Positions 10,246-23,656 of a DNA stretch of 64,000 nucleotides are shown in pieces. Position 1 is the first letter of the stretch; each line of letters opens with the position of its first letter. Both the position numbers and the translations under genes were made by a program. The stretch covers positions 1 through 64,000 of the forward strand of contig JANXRY010000024.1 in the NCBI GenBank assembly GCA_025356635.1. The letters are read 5' to 3'. This stretch comes from Gammaproteobacteria bacterium. Lineage in GTDB: Bacteria; Pseudomonadota; Gammaproteobacteria; Xanthomonadales; Xanthomonadaceae. The notes beneath the pieces are model-generated. The model was not told the origin of the DNA and ran no database searches. It saw only the letters and a program-made list of their open reading frames with translations.

Positions 10246-11375
10246 GCCTCGGGCCGGCCGTGGTCGTGGCTGAAATCCTCCGGTAGCGCTTCCGAAAGCG
10301 CGCTCTCCGCCACCGGTTCCGGCAGCAGCGCCCCATACAGTGTGCTGCGGGTGTAATGCTCGTGCGCGTAACGCAGGCCAACCATGGCAACCGCGGCCAC
10401 CGGCAAGGCCAGCAGCACGCCCAGGAATCCGAACAATTGCCCGCCCGCCATGATCGAGAAGATGACCGCGACCGGATGCATGCCGATCCGGTCGCCGACC
10501 AACCACGGCGTCAGCCACCAGCTTTCGATCAAGTGGCCAACCGTGAACACCAGCAGCACCAGCATCAAGTGCAGGCTGTCGCCGTGTTGCACCAGGGTCG
10601 CGATCACGCCGAAGCCGACGCCAATAAATGCGCCAAGATATGGCACGAAGCTGACCAGGCCGGCGATGAAGCCGATCAAGAAGCCGAGGTCGAGCCCGAC
10701 CAGCCACAGGCCGAGTGCGTAAAGCGCACCTTGCGCAATCATCACGCTCAACTGGCCGCGTACGAAGCCGGCCAACACCTGGTTGGTCTGGATCGCCAAG
10801 CGCGTGACTTCCGGCAACCAGGGTCGTGGCACCAGTTCGCGGACCCGCTCGACGAAGATGTCCCAGTCACGCAGGAAGTAGAAGCTCAGCACCGGGACCA
10901 GGGCGATGCTCACCAACATCTCGAACACCACCAGGCCGGAACCGAGCACGCCGGCTGCCAGCCCGCCTGCTTGCGCCCAGTGGCTCTGCAGCAGGGCGAC
11001 CAGTTGGTCCGGGTCAACGTAGGGCGAGAGATCAAAGTGGAATCGTTGCTTCACCCAGGGTGCGGCATCTTCGGTGATCCACGCCGACAAATGCGGTAGC
11101 CATTCGAACAGGTGTTGCAGTTGCGCCCATAACAAGGGCAGCAGGAACAGCAACGCGATCGACAGAAGCAGGATGATCGTTGCGAACACCAGCACCACCG
11201 CAGTACCTCGGGCACGACCCGCACGCTCGAGCCGATCCACCAACGGATCGCCCAGCCAGCCGAGGCCTGCGGCGACCACGAACGGCGTCAGAATCGGCGC
11301 CAGCAGCCAGATCAGTGCGCCGACTACGACGACGACGGCCAGCCACTGCCAGCGCTCGATTCCGGCGCGATTCAT
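10242..11375 (-). CDS. AI-2E family transporter (PerM-like)
   Basis: Multiple TM segments; SFVPYLGAFIGVGFGVI and ESWWLTPWLVGDRIGMHPVAVIFSIMAGGQLFGFLGVLLALPVAA. Confidence 0.92.
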   Translation of the reverse strand: MNRAGIERWQWLAVVVVVGALIWLLAPILTPFVVAAGLGWLGDPLVDRLERAGRARGTAVVLVFATIILLLSIALLFLLPLLWAQLQHLFEWLPHLSAWITEDAAPWVKQRFHFDLSPYVDPDQLVALLQSHWAQAGGLAAGVLGSGLVVFEMLVSIALVPVLSFYFLRDWDIFVERVRELVPRPWLPEVTRLAIQTNQVLAGFVRGQLSVMIAQGALYALGLWLVGLDLGFLIGFIAGLVSFVPYLGAFIGVGFGVIATLVQHGDSLHLMLVLLVFTVGHLIESWWLTPWLVGDRIGMHPVAVIFSIMAGGQLFGFLGVLLALPVAAVAMVGLRYAHEHYTRSTLYGALLPEPVAESALSEALPEDFSHDHGRPEA

Positions 11376-12472
11376 TGCAGCACGAACCGCGCCGCATCAT
11401 CTGGCGCCGAAGTGTCTGTCGAATGCAAGACGCCACCCGTATCGACCAAGGCACGGAAGCCCTTCAGTCCGACTCCGAGGTCGAGCGCCAGCCGCAGGTG
11501 TTCCGGCGTGACTTCAACAACATCGACCTTGCGCACGATTGCCAGGTTTTCCAGATAAGCCATCAATTTCAGGAAGCCGGCCTGATCGGATACGCCGTCG
11601 ACTTCGACCGCCAGGACGCCGGCCGGGCCGGCATCAATGGCCACCGCTTCGCGTCTGGCGAAGGCATCGGCCGACTGATCAGCTCCCGAGGCGATCACCC
11701 GGCGCGGATCGGCATCGGTCACCGGCCAGCGGGCCAGCTCCACTCCGGCACGACTGAGCACCCACCATGCCGACCAACCGCTGACCGAACGGTAGATCTT
11801 GCCGAGCAGTTGGGTATCGTTGCCGTAACGCGCCGTCAGGGGCTGGATGGCCGCACTGTCGAGGTTCCAGATACTGTTGGTCGCAGCTTGTTCCATTGCC
11901 GTCCCCGCCGGCAGCAAGAAACGCAGACCGCGTTCCAGCCCACGCGTGGCCAGGGGCTTGACCACGTTGAGTTGCTGCCCGGTCACCAGGCGCGGACCGC
12001 GGCCGTCATCGATGACCAGCCATAGAATCGGCTTGGGCCGCTCGCCTGACCAATATTTCAGCCCGGCAGCGGCGATCAACGCATCGGTGCCGGTCATGTC
12101 GAAGCTGACAACCAACGTCGTCTTGAAGACCGGGATGCCATTCACGGTATCGCTATCCTGCCGATACTGGCTCTCGGTCACCAAGTCCTCGGCATGGGCG
12201 GCCGCCTTGCGCACGACCGGATTGCCGATCGCCTGGGAGTTGCCGGTCAAGCGCACCAGCACCTGCCCGAGCGCCGCTGCCAGAGCCGCCTGGCGATCAC
12301 CCGACGATTGCGACAACACCGGGACCTGGGAACTGTAGAACGCTGGCTCCTGGGCGATCTTCGGGTTGCCGGCGGTGTCCGCCGCTTCATTCGCCGGGGC
12401 GGCAACCTGCGCGAAGCCAGGCACCGCGGCGAGCCAGAGCGTAACGAACAACAGGCGGAAAAGTAGGCGCAT
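11372..12472 (-). CDS. DUF2066 domain-containing secreted protein
   Basis: Signal peptide MRLLFRLLFVTLWLAAVPGFAQ; the perM/hda neighbourhood is typical for DUF2066 proteins. Confidence 0.75.
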   Translation of the reverse strand: MRLLFRLLFVTLWLAAVPGFAQVAAPANEAADTAGNPKIAQEPAFYSSQVPVLSQSSGDRQAALAAALGQVLVRLTGNSQAIGNPVVRKAAAHAEDLVTESQYRQDSDTVNGIPVFKTTLVVSFDMTGTDALIAAAGLKYWSGERPKPILWLVIDDGRGPRLVTGQQLNVVKPLATRGLERGLRFLLPAGTAMEQAATNSIWNLDSAAIQPLTARYGNDTQLLGKIYRSVSGWSAWWVLSRAGVELARWPVTDADPRRVIASGADQSADAFARREAVAIDAGPAGVLAVEVDGVSDQAGFLKLMAYLENLAIVRKVDVVEVTPEHLRLALDLGVGLKGFRALVDTGGVLHSTDTSAPDDAARFVLQ

Positions 12473-12611
12473 GGCGAGGATTTGGTCGGCAGAGTGCATG
12501 CGCATGGTGCCGCAAGCGGGCCGGGCGCGTCCAACCGCCAAGGCAACTGGAACGGATCGGCTGCTAAAATGGCCGCTGCTAAGATAACCATTGCCCTGCG
12601 CCGGACCGACC

Positions 12612-13649
12612 GTGACCTCCCCCACTCCCCTGACCTACCGCGACGCCGGCGTTGATATCGACGCTGGCAATGAAGTCGTCGAACGCATCAAACCGGCGAT
12701 CCTGCGCACGCTTCGCCCCGAAGTGCTGGGCGGCGGGATTGGTGGCTTCGGCGGCCTGTTCGACCTTTCCGGCAAGTACCGCGAACCGGTGTTGGTTTCA
12801 GGCACCGACGGCGTCGGCACCAAACTCATCCTCGCCAAGCAACTGAACCGCCACGACAGCATCGGCATCGATCTGGTCGCGATGTGCGTGAACGATGTGC
12901 TGGTGCAAGGCGCCGAGCCGCTGTTCTTCCTCGATTACTTCGCCACCGGCAAGCTCGACGTGGATACCACCGTGAACGTGGTCGGCGGCATCGCCCGTGG
13001 TTGCGAAATTGCCGGCTGCGCGTTGATCGGCGGCGAGACGGCGGAAATGCCCGACATGTATCCGCCGGGCGAATACGATCTGGCCGGCTTCACCGTCGGC
13101 GCGGTGGAAAAAGCCCGATTGATTGACGGCAGCCGCGTTCGCGCTGGCGACGTGTTGATCGGTATTGCTTCGTCCGGCCCACACTCCAACGGCTATTCGC
13201 TGATCCGCAAGATTCTCGCCCGCGCCGGCAACCCGTTGCACCTGGAAATCGGCGGCGTCATGCTCACCGATGCACTGATGGAACCTACCCGCATCTACGT
13301 CAAACCGGTTCTGGAGTTGCTCTCGAAGCATGATATCCACGCCATGGCGCACGTCACCGGCGGCGCGCTGGTGGAAAAAATCATCCGTGTCGTGCCGAAA
13401 CCACTGGGTCTGGAGATCGACACATCAGCCTGGCCGTTGCCGCCGGTATTCGACTGGCTGCAACGCGAAGGCAACGTGCCGCGTGAAGACATGTGGCGCA
13501 CTTTCAACTGCGGCATCGGCTTCGTACTCATGGTGCCGCCCGGCGATGTGGCTACGATTGGCGCCGATCTCGATCGGCTCGACCTGGCGCATTGGCAAAT
13601 CGGCCAGGTTGCACCAGCCGGCAGCGGCGAGCGCTTGCGGATCAGTTGA
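12612..13649 (+). CDS. purM: Phosphoribosylformylglycinamidine cyclo-ligase
   Basis: [79 protein letters not shown] start inferred by similarity; ATG at 12591 is an alternative. Confidence 0.95.
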   Translation: MTSPTPLTYRDAGVDIDAGNEVVERIKPAILRTLRPEVLGGGIGGFGGLFDLSGKYREPVLVSGTDGVGTKLILAKQLNRHDSIGIDLVAMCVNDVLVQGAEPLFFLDYFATGKLDVDTTVNVVGGIARGCEIAGCALIGGETAEMPDMYPPGEYDLAGFTVGAVEKARLIDGSRVRAGDVLIGIASSGPHSNGYSLIRKILARAGNPLHLEIGGVMLTDALMEPTRIYVKPVLELLSKHDIHAMAHVTGGALVEKIIRVVPKPLGLEIDTSAWPLPPVFDWLQREGNVPREDMWRTFNCGIGFVLMVPPGDVATIGADLDRLDLAHWQIGQVAPAGSGERLRIS

Positions 13650-14268
13650 TGTTCCGGATCGCGGTACTCGCCTCCGGTCGCGGCAGCAACCTGCACGTGC
13701 TGATCGAAGCCAGCCGAAACAGCGAGCTCTCGGCGCAAATAGTCGGCGTGTTTTCCGACAAGCCCGGCTGCGGCGCCGTCGCCCTTGCCCGTGCCGCCGG
13801 CATCGCGACGGTGGCGCTGTTGCCGCGCAACTTCCCTTCGCGCGTAGCCTACGATGAAGCGTTATTCAGCGAAATCGCCGCCGTTCAGCCGGACCTCATC
13901 GTCTGTGCCGGATATATGCGCATCCTTTCCGAAAACGTCGTTCGTCGTTTCCAGGACCGCATGATCAACCTGCATCCCTCACTCTTGCCGAAACACCCTG
14001 GACTCGACACCCATTCGCGAGTCCTTGCCGCCGGCGAAAGCGAGCACGGCGCCAGCGTGCATCGGGTGATCCCAGCGCTCGACGCCGGCCCGGTATTGGC
14101 ACAGGCACACGTGCCGGTACTGGCTGGCGATACCCCCGAGTCTTTGGCAAAACGCGTACAGGCCCGCGAGCATCCATTGCTGCTGCGTTGCGTGCAGGCA
14201 CTCGCCGCAGGCCAGACGTTCGCATCACCGATGCGCCTGAACGACACCGACCAATTGGAGCCAGCCGC

Positions 14269-14272
<4 letters not shown>
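13649..14272 (+). CDS. purN: Phosphoribosylglycinamide formyltransferase
   Basis: RIAVLASGRGSNLHVLIEA, GYMRILSENVVRRFQDRMINLHPSLLPKHPGLDTHSRVL. Overlaps the purM stop (TGATG). Confidence 0.95.
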
Positions 14273-16468
<2,196 letters not shown>

Positions 16469-16514
16469 GGCGCAAGCCTTACAATAGTCGCGACATCATA
16501 CCGCCTGGCTCCGC

Positions 16515-17516
16515 ATGACCGCCGCTCCCGCTCCCACGCACGACGACTCCGACGCCCTCATCCAGAGCGGCCGGCGCGTGATTGGCATCGAGGTACAGGC
16601 CTTGCAGGCGCTGCAATTGCGGGTCGGCGCGGACTTCGCGCAGGCGTGCCGGGAACTGCTGGCCTGCCGCGGCCGGGTAATCTGCACCGGCATGGGCAAG
16701 TCCGGGCATATCGCCACCAAGATCGCCGCGACCCTCGCTTCCACCGGCACTGCGGCGTTCTTCCTGCATCCGGGCGAAGCCAGCCATGGTGACCTCGGCA
16801 TGGTGAAGGACATGGATGTGGTGTTGGCCTTGTCGAATTCAGGCGAGACCGAGGAAATCCTGACCATTGTCCCGGCGCTCAAGCGCCAGGGCAACCGGAT
16901 CATCGCCATGACCGGCCGCCCCGACTCGCGACTCGCCCATCTGGCCGACGTCCACCTGGATGCGAGTGTGCCCGAGGAAGCCTGCCCGCTTGGGCTGGCG
17001 CCGACCTCGAGCACGACCGCGGCACTGGTGCTGGGCGATGCCCTGGCCGTGGCCCTGCTGGAAGCACGCGGCTTCACCGCCGAGGATTTCGCCCGCTCGC
17101 ATCCGGCCGGGAGCCTAGGCCGCCGATTGTTGCTGCGGATCAGCGACGTGATGCACAGCGGCGACGGCGTACCGCGCGTCGCGGCCGATGCCACGGTCGG
17201 CCAGGCCCTGGTCGAAATGAGCCGCAAGCGGCTGGGCATGACCGCTGTCGTGGATGCCCAGGAGCGCTTGCTCGGCGTGTTCACCGATGGCGACCTGCGC
17301 CGTGCGCTGGACGATGCCCGGGTTGACCTGCGCATCTTGCCGGTCAGCGCCCTCATGGGCCACGCGCCCAAGACCATCGGCCCGGACCAGTTGGCGGCGG
17401 AAGCAGCGCACCTGATGGAAGAACACAAGATCAATTCTCTGGTTGTGGTTGATGGCGAGCAACGCGTGGTCGGCGCCCTGAACATCCATGATCTGCTGCA
17501 GGCGCGGGTCGTTTGA
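16515..17516 (+). CDS. kdsD: Arabinose-5-phosphate isomerase
   Basis: SIS domain (VICTGMGKSGHIATKIAATLASTGTAAFFLHPGEASHGDLGMV) plus tandem CBS domains. Confidence 0.95.
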   Translation: MTAAPAPTHDDSDALIQSGRRVIGIEVQALQALQLRVGADFAQACRELLACRGRVICTGMGKSGHIATKIAATLASTGTAAFFLHPGEASHGDLGMVKDMDVVLALSNSGETEEILTIVPALKRQGNRIIAMTGRPDSRLAHLADVHLDASVPEEACPLGLAPTSSTTAALVLGDALAVALLEARGFTAEDFARSHPAGSLGRRLLLRISDVMHSGDGVPRVAADATVGQALVEMSRKRLGMTAVVDAQERLLGVFTDGDLRRALDDARVDLRILPVSALMGHAPKTIGPDQLAAEAAHLMEEHKINSLVVVDGEQRVVGALNIHDLLQARVV

Positions 17517-18058
17517 TGGCCTTGCTATCGCCCGCCGTTTTAAATGCGCATGCGGCGGCGGTGCGCCTTGCGGTATTCGATGTGGATGGCAGCCTGACCG
17601 ACGGCCGCCTCTGGTTCGACGCTGACGGCCAGGAGAGCAAGGCATTCCATGTGCAGGACGGCCTCGGCCTGCGTCTGCTTGAAGATCAGGGCATTCCCGT
17701 GGCGTTGATCACCGCGCGTGAGAGCGCCGCCGTGCGCGCCCGGGCCAGCGACTTGCGCCTGGCCCATGTCTTCACCGGCGTGTCCGACAAGCATCAGTGC
17801 CTGGAAGCCCTCTGTGCGCAACTCGAAATCCCGATGGCAGCGGTCGCCTACCTTGGCGACGACCTGCCCGACCTGGCGGTCTTTCCGCGGGTCGGGCTCG
17901 CCGCAACCCCAGCCGATGGCCACCCCTGGGTCCGCGAACGTGCGCACTGGGTGAGCGCCCGCCAGGGCGGGGCAGGAGCAGCCCGGGAATTGTGCGACCT
18001 GATTCTTACCGCCCGTGGCCAAAAGGGCGCCGTGCTGTCCCGGTATTTGCCACGATGA
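17516..18058 (+). CDS. kdsC: 3-deoxy-D-manno-octulosonate 8-phosphate phosphatase
   Basis: HAD motif LAVFDVDGSLTDGRLWFDADGQESKAFHVQDGLGLRLL; adjacent to kdsD and lptC. Confidence 0.94.
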   Translation: MALLSPAVLNAHAAAVRLAVFDVDGSLTDGRLWFDADGQESKAFHVQDGLGLRLLEDQGIPVALITARESAAVRARASDLRLAHVFTGVSDKHQCLEALCAQLEIPMAAVAYLGDDLPDLAVFPRVGLAATPADGHPWVRERAHWVSARQGGAGAARELCDLILTARGQKGAVLSRYLPR

Positions 18059-18615
18059 AGCGTCGTTATGTCGCCCTGGGGCTGCTGGCGCTGGCCAGCA
18101 GTGCCGGCCTGGCCCTATGGCAGCTGCAGCCACCGGCGCGTCCGCGCCCGCACGAACCAATCCGTTCGGACTACATCCTGGGCAACTTCGAACTCACCTC
18201 GCTCGACAGCGCCGGCAAGGAGTCATTCTCGGTGCGTTCCCCGCATCTGGAGCGCGACCTGCATGGCAAGAGCCTGACCCTGCAGTCGCCGGAATTCTCC
18301 TTCCCGGACAAGGACGGCGGTCGCTGGCTGGCGACTTCGCGATCAGCCTGGATCGCCGAAAAGGGCGTGGAAGTCCGGTTGCTTGACCAGGTCGAACTGA
18401 TTGGCCCGCCGACGCCTACCGGCGACCGCACCCGCTTCAACACCCAGCGCCTGCAGATTTTCCCAAAGGCCGACCAGGCGCGTAGCGACGATCCCGTGAC
18501 CGTCACCCGGGCCGACTCTATACTCAGCGGCACTGGCTTGCGTGCCGACATGCACAGCCACCACATCCAATTGCTTGCCGATGTCAAAGGACGTTATGCG
18601 CCCCACCGCCAGTAA
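18055..18615 (+). CDS. lptC: LPS export ABC transporter periplasmic protein LptC
   Basis: N-terminal TM anchor MKRRYVALGLLALASSAGLALW; kdsC-lptC-lptA-lptB order; ATGA overlap with kdsC. Confidence 0.88.
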   Translation: MKRRYVALGLLALASSAGLALWQLQPPARPRPHEPIRSDYILGNFELTSLDSAGKESFSVRSPHLERDLHGKSLTLQSPEFSFPDKDGGRWLATSRSAWIAEKGVEVRLLDQVELIGPPTPTGDRTRFNTQRLQIFPKADQARSDDPVTVTRADSILSGTGLRADMHSHHIQLLADVKGRYAPHRQ

Positions 18616-19114
18616 CCCGCTGTTCTTGCCCAGCCTCGCCCTCGCTGCGTTGTTGCCGCTGGCGACCGCAGCCAAGACCAGTGACCGCAATGCCGCCATG
18701 GACGTGGCCGCCGACCGGACCGATGCGACCCTTGGCGATGACAGCGATTCGGTGCTGGCCGGAAACGTGGTCATCACCCAGGGAACGCTCCAGGTGCATG
18801 CCGACAAGGCGGTGATCCACCGCAAGGGCGGCGACATCACCCAGGTCGAACTGACCGGCGCCCCGGCCACGCTCAAGCAAGTCGCCGACAATGGCGACCC
18901 GATGAATGCGCGCGCCAGTGTGATCGTCTACACGCTCAACTCAGACCTGATCGTGCTCACCGGCGGCGTTGTGGTGGAGCAAACACGCGGCACCTTGCGC
19001 GGCGAGACCATCAAGTACGACCTCAAGACCGGGCACCTGGATGGTGGCGGCGACGGCAATCGCGTGCAGATGCGCATCCTGCCCAAGAACATGGCGGCCG
19101 GCGGCACTCCCTGA
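18596..19114 (+). CDS. lptA: LPS transport periplasmic protein LptA
   Basis: Signal peptide; [24 protein letters not shown] OstA-type motif. ATG at 18581 is an alternative start. Confidence 0.9.
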   Translation: MRPTASNPLFLPSLALAALLPLATAAKTSDRNAAMDVAADRTDATLGDDSDSVLAGNVVITQGTLQVHADKAVIHRKGGDITQVELTGAPATLKQVADNGDPMNARASVIVYTLNSDLIVLTGGVVVEQTRGTLRGETIKYDLKTGHLDGGGDGNRVQMRILPKNMAAGGTP

Positions 19115-19833
19115 TGCTGTCTGCCCGCGGATTGCGCAAGCGCTATCAATCGCGCGAGGTCGTGCACGACTTCGGGCTGGACCTGAGTGCCGGCGAAGTT
19201 GTCGGTCTGCTCGGCCCGAACGGTGCCGGCAAGACCACCTGCTTCTACATGATCGTCGGCCTGGTGCCGGCCGATGCCGGCAGCATCACTCTCGACGGCA
19301 AGGACATCACCTCGCTGCCGATGCATGAGCGGGCCCGCCGCGGCGTTGGCTACCTGCCGCAGGAAGCCTCGGTATTCCGCAAACTCAGCGTGGCCGACAA
19401 CCTGATGGCGGTACTCGAGCTGCGCAGCGATCTCGACGCCAGCTCGCGCAAGCGGGAACTGGCGTCATTACTCGAGGAGTTGCAGGTCGCCCACGTAGCC
19501 ACCCAACTCGGCGCCAGCCTTTCGGGCGGTGAACGACGCCGGGTCGAGATCGCCCGCTCGCTCGCCGCCAATCCACGCCTGATCCTGCTCGACGAACCCT
19601 TCGCCGGTGTGGATCCGATTTCGGTAGGCGAGATCCAGAAAATCGTCCGGCACCTGCGCCAGCGTGGCATCGGCGTATTGATTACCGACCATAACGTGCG
19701 CGAGACCTTGGGCATCTGCGACCGGGCGTATATCCTCAACGAAGGAAGCGTCCTCGCCCAAGGCTCCCCCGATGCCGTGCTCGCCAATCCGGATGTCCGT
19801 CGCGTCTACCTCGGCGAATCGTTCCGCCTGTAG
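19114..19833 (+). CDS. lptB: LPS export ABC transporter ATP-binding protein LptB
   Basis: [60 protein letters not shown]. Confidence 0.97.
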   Translation: MLSARGLRKRYQSREVVHDFGLDLSAGEVVGLLGPNGAGKTTCFYMIVGLVPADAGSITLDGKDITSLPMHERARRGVGYLPQEASVFRKLSVADNLMAVLELRSDLDASSRKRELASLLEELQVAHVATQLGASLSGGERRRVEIARSLAANPRLILLDEPFAGVDPISVGEIQKIVRHLRQRGIGVLITDHNVRETLGICDRAYILNEGSVLAQGSPDAVLANPDVRRVYLGESFRL

Positions 19834-19869
19834 GGCCGCGCAAGGCAGGCGCTTGGCTTCGTCCTGTCC

Positions 19870-21273
19870 ATGATGAAACCGACCCTGCAAGTCAGACTCG
19901 GGCAGCAGTTGACGCTGACGCCGCAGTTGCGCATGGCGATCCGCCTGTTGCAGCTGTCAGCGATCGAACTGGACCTGGAAATCAACCTGGCTGTGGACGG
20001 CAACCCGCTGCTGGAACGCGAGGAAGACGCCCAAGGCGACGCGCCGGACGCCACTGCGCCGGAATCTGCCGATGGAGCACCTGATTCCGATCCATCCGAG
20101 GAACTGCCGGAACTCCGTTGGGACGAGGCGGATTTCGCTGCTTCCCGTGGCAACGGCTTCGAAGGCGAGGATCACGACGAAGGTACCGCCGCCCCGCTGG
20201 AATTGGGCGAACACCTGGGCTGGCAGCTGCGCCTGAGCCATCTCGGCCCGCGCGATCGCCGCATCGGTGAAGCTCTGATCGAGTCGATCGACGACGACGG
20301 TTACCTGAGCTGCCCGTTCGAGGATATCCAGGCCGCCCTGATGCCGGATATCCAGGCCAGCCATGGCGAAATCGAGACCGTCCTGCATCTGGTCCAGCAT
20401 TTCGATCCAGTCGGCGTCGGCGCGCGCTCGTTGTCCGAGTGCCTGGGCATCCAGATGGGCATGCTCGACGCGGCGACGCCCGGCCTGGAGCTGGCGCGGG
20501 AACTGGCCAGTCACCATCTGGATGCGTTGGCCAAGATGGGCCCGGACCGGTTGGCCCACCAGCTGCGGCGATCCCCGATCGACATGGCCAATGCAGTCGC
20601 CCTGCTGCGCTCGCTCGATCCCAAGCCCGGCGCACGGATAGGTTCGAGCACGGCCGAGTACATCGTCCCCGACGCCATCGCCTACCGGCGCGGCGGCGTC
20701 TGGAAAGCGGCCAGCGCCGGCAGCCCGCCGCAGCTGCGCATCAACCGCCAGTACGAACGAATGATCGGTACCGCCAGCCGTAGCGACGACAATTACTTGC
20801 GCTCGCAGTTGCAGGAAGCGCGGTGGCTGATCAAGAGCCTGGAAACCCGTGCCGACACCTTGCTCCGGGTCGCCAAGGCGATTGTCCGACAGCAAAGCGG
20901 CTTCCTGGAACATGGGGAGCACGCGATGCGACCCCTGACCCTGCGTGAAGTCGCCGAAGAACTGGGCCTGCACGAGTCAACCATTTCCCGGGCCACGACC
21001 CGGAAATTCCTGCGCACCCCGCGCGGCACCTTCGAATTCAAGTATTTCTTCAGTTCCGGCATCACCACCGACGATGGCGGCGGCGCCTCGGCCACGGCCA
21101 TCCAGGCGATGCTGCGCCGCTTGGTCGGAGCCGAGAACCCGCGCACACCTTTATCCGACGCGAAACTGGCAGACTTGCTTAAGGCCGAGGGCATCCCCGT
21201 GGCCCGGCGAACTGTGGCAAAGTACCGAGAGGCGATGAATATTCCGTCTTCCCACGAACGGCAACGACTCTGA
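19870..21273 (+). CDS. rpoN: RNA polymerase factor sigma-54
   Basis: MKPTLQVRLGQQLTLTPQLRMAIRLLQLS, RpoN box ARRTVAKYREAMNIPSSHERQR. Confidence 0.97.
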   Translation: MMKPTLQVRLGQQLTLTPQLRMAIRLLQLSAIELDLEINLAVDGNPLLEREEDAQGDAPDATAPESADGAPDSDPSEELPELRWDEADFAASRGNGFEGEDHDEGTAAPLELGEHLGWQLRLSHLGPRDRRIGEALIESIDDDGYLSCPFEDIQAALMPDIQASHGEIETVLHLVQHFDPVGVGARSLSECLGIQMGMLDAATPGLELARELASHHLDALAKMGPDRLAHQLRRSPIDMANAVALLRSLDPKPGARIGSSTAEYIVPDAIAYRRGGVWKAASAGSPPQLRINRQYERMIGTASRSDDNYLRSQLQEARWLIKSLETRADTLLRVAKAIVRQQSGFLEHGEHAMRPLTLREVAEELGLHESTISRATTRKFLRTPRGTFEFKYFFSSGITTDDGGGASATAIQAMLRRLVGAENPRTPLSDAKLADLLKAEGIPVARRTVAKYREAMNIPSSHERQRL

Positions 21274-21408
21274 CCGGAGGCCCCGAAGCGCACCGGACGA
21301 GCCTGTTGAGGCCATGCCGGGCCAAAAAAACAAGACACTCCTAAATCCCCGCGCTGCACAGGCAGCGCAGCCGCATTCCGTAATGGCAACAAAGACAGGA
21401 GGCAACAC

Positions 21409-21735
21409 ATGCGAATCGACATCAGCGGCCACCAGATGGACATCACCCCGGCACTGCGCGACTACGCGCAAGACAAACTGGGCCGACTGGCCAAGCATTT
21501 CGAACAGCATCTGGACACGCGCATGATCCTCTCGGTCGACAAGCTCGACCACAAGGCCGAAGCCACCCTCCACACACCCGGCAAGACCCTCTACGCCGAC
21601 GCGATGGCGCCCGACATGTACGCCGCCATCGACCTGCTCAGCGACAAGCTTGACCGGTTGGTGATCAAGCAAAAAGAAAAGAGCAAGGACCACCACCGCG
21701 GCGAATCCGCCGCACGCAGCGACAGCTTCGGCTGA
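21409..21735 (+). CDS. hpf: Ribosome hibernation promoting factor (short HPF / sigma-54 modulation protein)
   Basis: [31 protein letters not shown]; directly after rpoN. Confidence 0.93.
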   Translation: MRIDISGHQMDITPALRDYAQDKLGRLAKHFEQHLDTRMILSVDKLDHKAEATLHTPGKTLYADAMAPDMYAAIDLLSDKLDRLVIKQKEKSKDHHRGESAARSDSFG

Positions 21736-21757
21736 GGCGCTGCTGGGAAGGCCCTAC

Positions 21758-22711
21758 ATGCGCACCCGGATCAGCGCCCGCGAGTTGTTCGAACAGCTGC
21801 ACGAACGGCTCTCCCTGCGCTGGCTGGCGGGCCAAGAAGGTGGCCACCGAACGCTCGAACGCAGTGAGCAGCAAACCCGCCGGCCGTCACTGGCCGGCTA
21901 TTTGAACGTGATCCACCCCAACAAGGTGCAGATCATCGGCAACGCTGAACTGGCCTGGCTTGATGGGCTTGATGCCCGGCTGCGCTGGGAGACGCTCGAG
22001 AAGATCATGGGCTTCGCGCCGATGGCGCTGGTGATCACCCAGGATCAGTTGTGTCCAACCGACCTGCGCAATGCCGCCAATGAATCCGGCACGCCGTTGT
22101 GGGTCTCGTCGCAGCGCGGCCACGAACTGCTCAGCCTGTTGCAGTATCAGATGGCGCGTGCGCTGGCACCGCGGGCCAGCCTGCACGGTGTGTTCATGGA
22201 GATCTATTCGATCGGCGTGCTGCTCACTGGGGAATCCGGGGCCGGCAAGAGCGAACTTGCGCTGGAACTGATTTCGCGCGGCCATCGACTGGTCGCCGAT
22301 GACGCGCCGGAGTTCACCCAGATCGCACCGGACGTGCTCGACGGCACCTGCCCGGAAATGCTCCAGGACATGCTTGAAGTGCGCGGCCTGGGCGTGATGA
22401 ATATCCGGCAGATGTTCGGCGATACCGCCGTCAAGCGAAACAAGTACCTGCGCCTTATCGTGCAGCTAGTGAAGGCCGGTGAGGCTGGCACCGAAGCGAT
22501 GGCGCGCCTGACCGGGGAGACGTCGGCACCGCACCGCGTGCTCGATCTCGAAGTTCCGGTCTTCCAGTTGCCGGTGGCTGCCGGCCGCAACCTTGCGGTG
22601 CTGACTGAAGCCGCGGTCCGACTGCACATCCTGCGCGCCAATGGCGCTGACCCGGCTGCCGCCTTTCTCGCTCGCCATGCCACCCTGCTCAGCCGCAGCC
22701 ACGAGTCCTGA
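21758..22711 (+). CDS. hprK: HPr kinase/phosphorylase
   Basis: P-loop [26 protein letters not shown] and HPrK signature [16 protein letters not shown]. Confidence 0.95.
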   Translation: MRTRISARELFEQLHERLSLRWLAGQEGGHRTLERSEQQTRRPSLAGYLNVIHPNKVQIIGNAELAWLDGLDARLRWETLEKIMGFAPMALVITQDQLCPTDLRNAANESGTPLWVSSQRGHELLSLLQYQMARALAPRASLHGVFMEIYSIGVLLTGESGAGKSELALELISRGHRLVADDAPEFTQIAPDVLDGTCPEMLQDMLEVRGLGVMNIRQMFGDTAVKRNKYLRLIVQLVKAGEAGTEAMARLTGETSAPHRVLDLEVPVFQLPVAAGRNLAVLTEAAVRLHILRANGADPAAAFLARHATLLSRSHES

Positions 22712-22716
22712 CGGTC

Positions 22717-23592
22717 ATGACCACACCTGCCCGCCCTCGCCTCACCGTCGTCAGCGGCCTGTCCGGCTCGGGCAAGTCGGTAGCGCTGCGCACGCTCGAG
22801 GACTTCGACTACTACTGCGTCGACAATCTGCCGGTGGAACTGCTCACCAACTTCGTGCAGAGCATGACCCGCGACGGGTTCAAGCGCGACCGCCTCGCGG
22901 TCGGTATCGACGTGCGCAACGTCACCGCCGACCTGTCGCGCGTCGGTGAATGGCTGGCCGGCGTCGGCGCGCTCGGTTACGACCATCGCCTGGTGTTTTT
23001 CGAGACCCGCGACGTGGTGCTGGTCAAGCGCTATTCGGACACCCGGCGCCGGCACCCGCTCAGCCACCAGGGCCTGTCCCTGTCCGACGCCATCGCCATG
23101 GAACGCGGGCGCCTGCAGCCGCTGCGGGCGCTGGCCGACGTGGTGATCGACACCTCGACGTTCAATGTGCACCAGTTGCGCAAGGCGGTGATGGCCGAAC
23201 TGGAAGCGAACGCGTCGCCGCGCGTCTCGCTGTTGTTCGAATCCTTCGCCTACAAGGATGGTGTGCCGGGCGACGCCGACTTCGTGTTCGACGTCCGCTG
23301 CCTGCCCAATCCGCACTGGGACCTGCAATTGCGCCCCTTGTCAGGTCGCGATGCGCCGGTGCGCGAATTCCTCGACGCTCAGTCGATGGTCAACGAATAC
23401 GCCACGCAGGTAGCCACTTTCCTGGATGACTGGCTGCCACGCTTCGAGTCCGAGACGCGCAGCTACGTGACCGTGGCGTTTGGCTGCACCGGCGGCCGGC
23501 ATCGTTCGGTTTACCTCGCCGAGCGCCTGGCCCGGCATTGCCGAGAAGGCGGTCGTGAGGACGTCCAGACCTATCATCGCGAACTGGAGTAA
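22717..23592 (+). CDS. rapZ: RNase adapter protein RapZ
   Basis: [30 protein letters not shown]-terminal [20 protein letters not shown]. Confidence 0.96.
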   Translation: MTTPARPRLTVVSGLSGSGKSVALRTLEDFDYYCVDNLPVELLTNFVQSMTRDGFKRDRLAVGIDVRNVTADLSRVGEWLAGVGALGYDHRLVFFETRDVVLVKRYSDTRRRHPLSHQGLSLSDAIAMERGRLQPLRALADVVIDTSTFNVHQLRKAVMAELEANASPRVSLLFESFAYKDGVPGDADFVFDVRCLPNPHWDLQLRPLSGRDAPVREFLDAQSMVNEYATQVATFLDDWLPRFESETRSYVTVAFGCTGGRHRSVYLAERLARHCREGGREDVQTYHRELE

Positions 23593-23656
23593 CCGGGCTA
23601 GCCCTAAGCCTGCGGGCTGTGTTCCACTAAGGGCGAACCCGTCCCGGCGACCGACG

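Noticed and set aside
9547-10707. 386-aa extended ORF that would fuse extra N-terminal sequence to Hda
   Set aside because: The extra ~150 residues are antisense-frame Arg-rich sequence inside perM; the GTG at 10245 with 4-nt overlap fits Hda better.
21351-21368. Hairpin gcgctgc-acag-gcagcgc between rpoN and hpf
   Set aside because: 7-bp stem with no T-tract; too weak to call a terminator or riboswitch without expression data.
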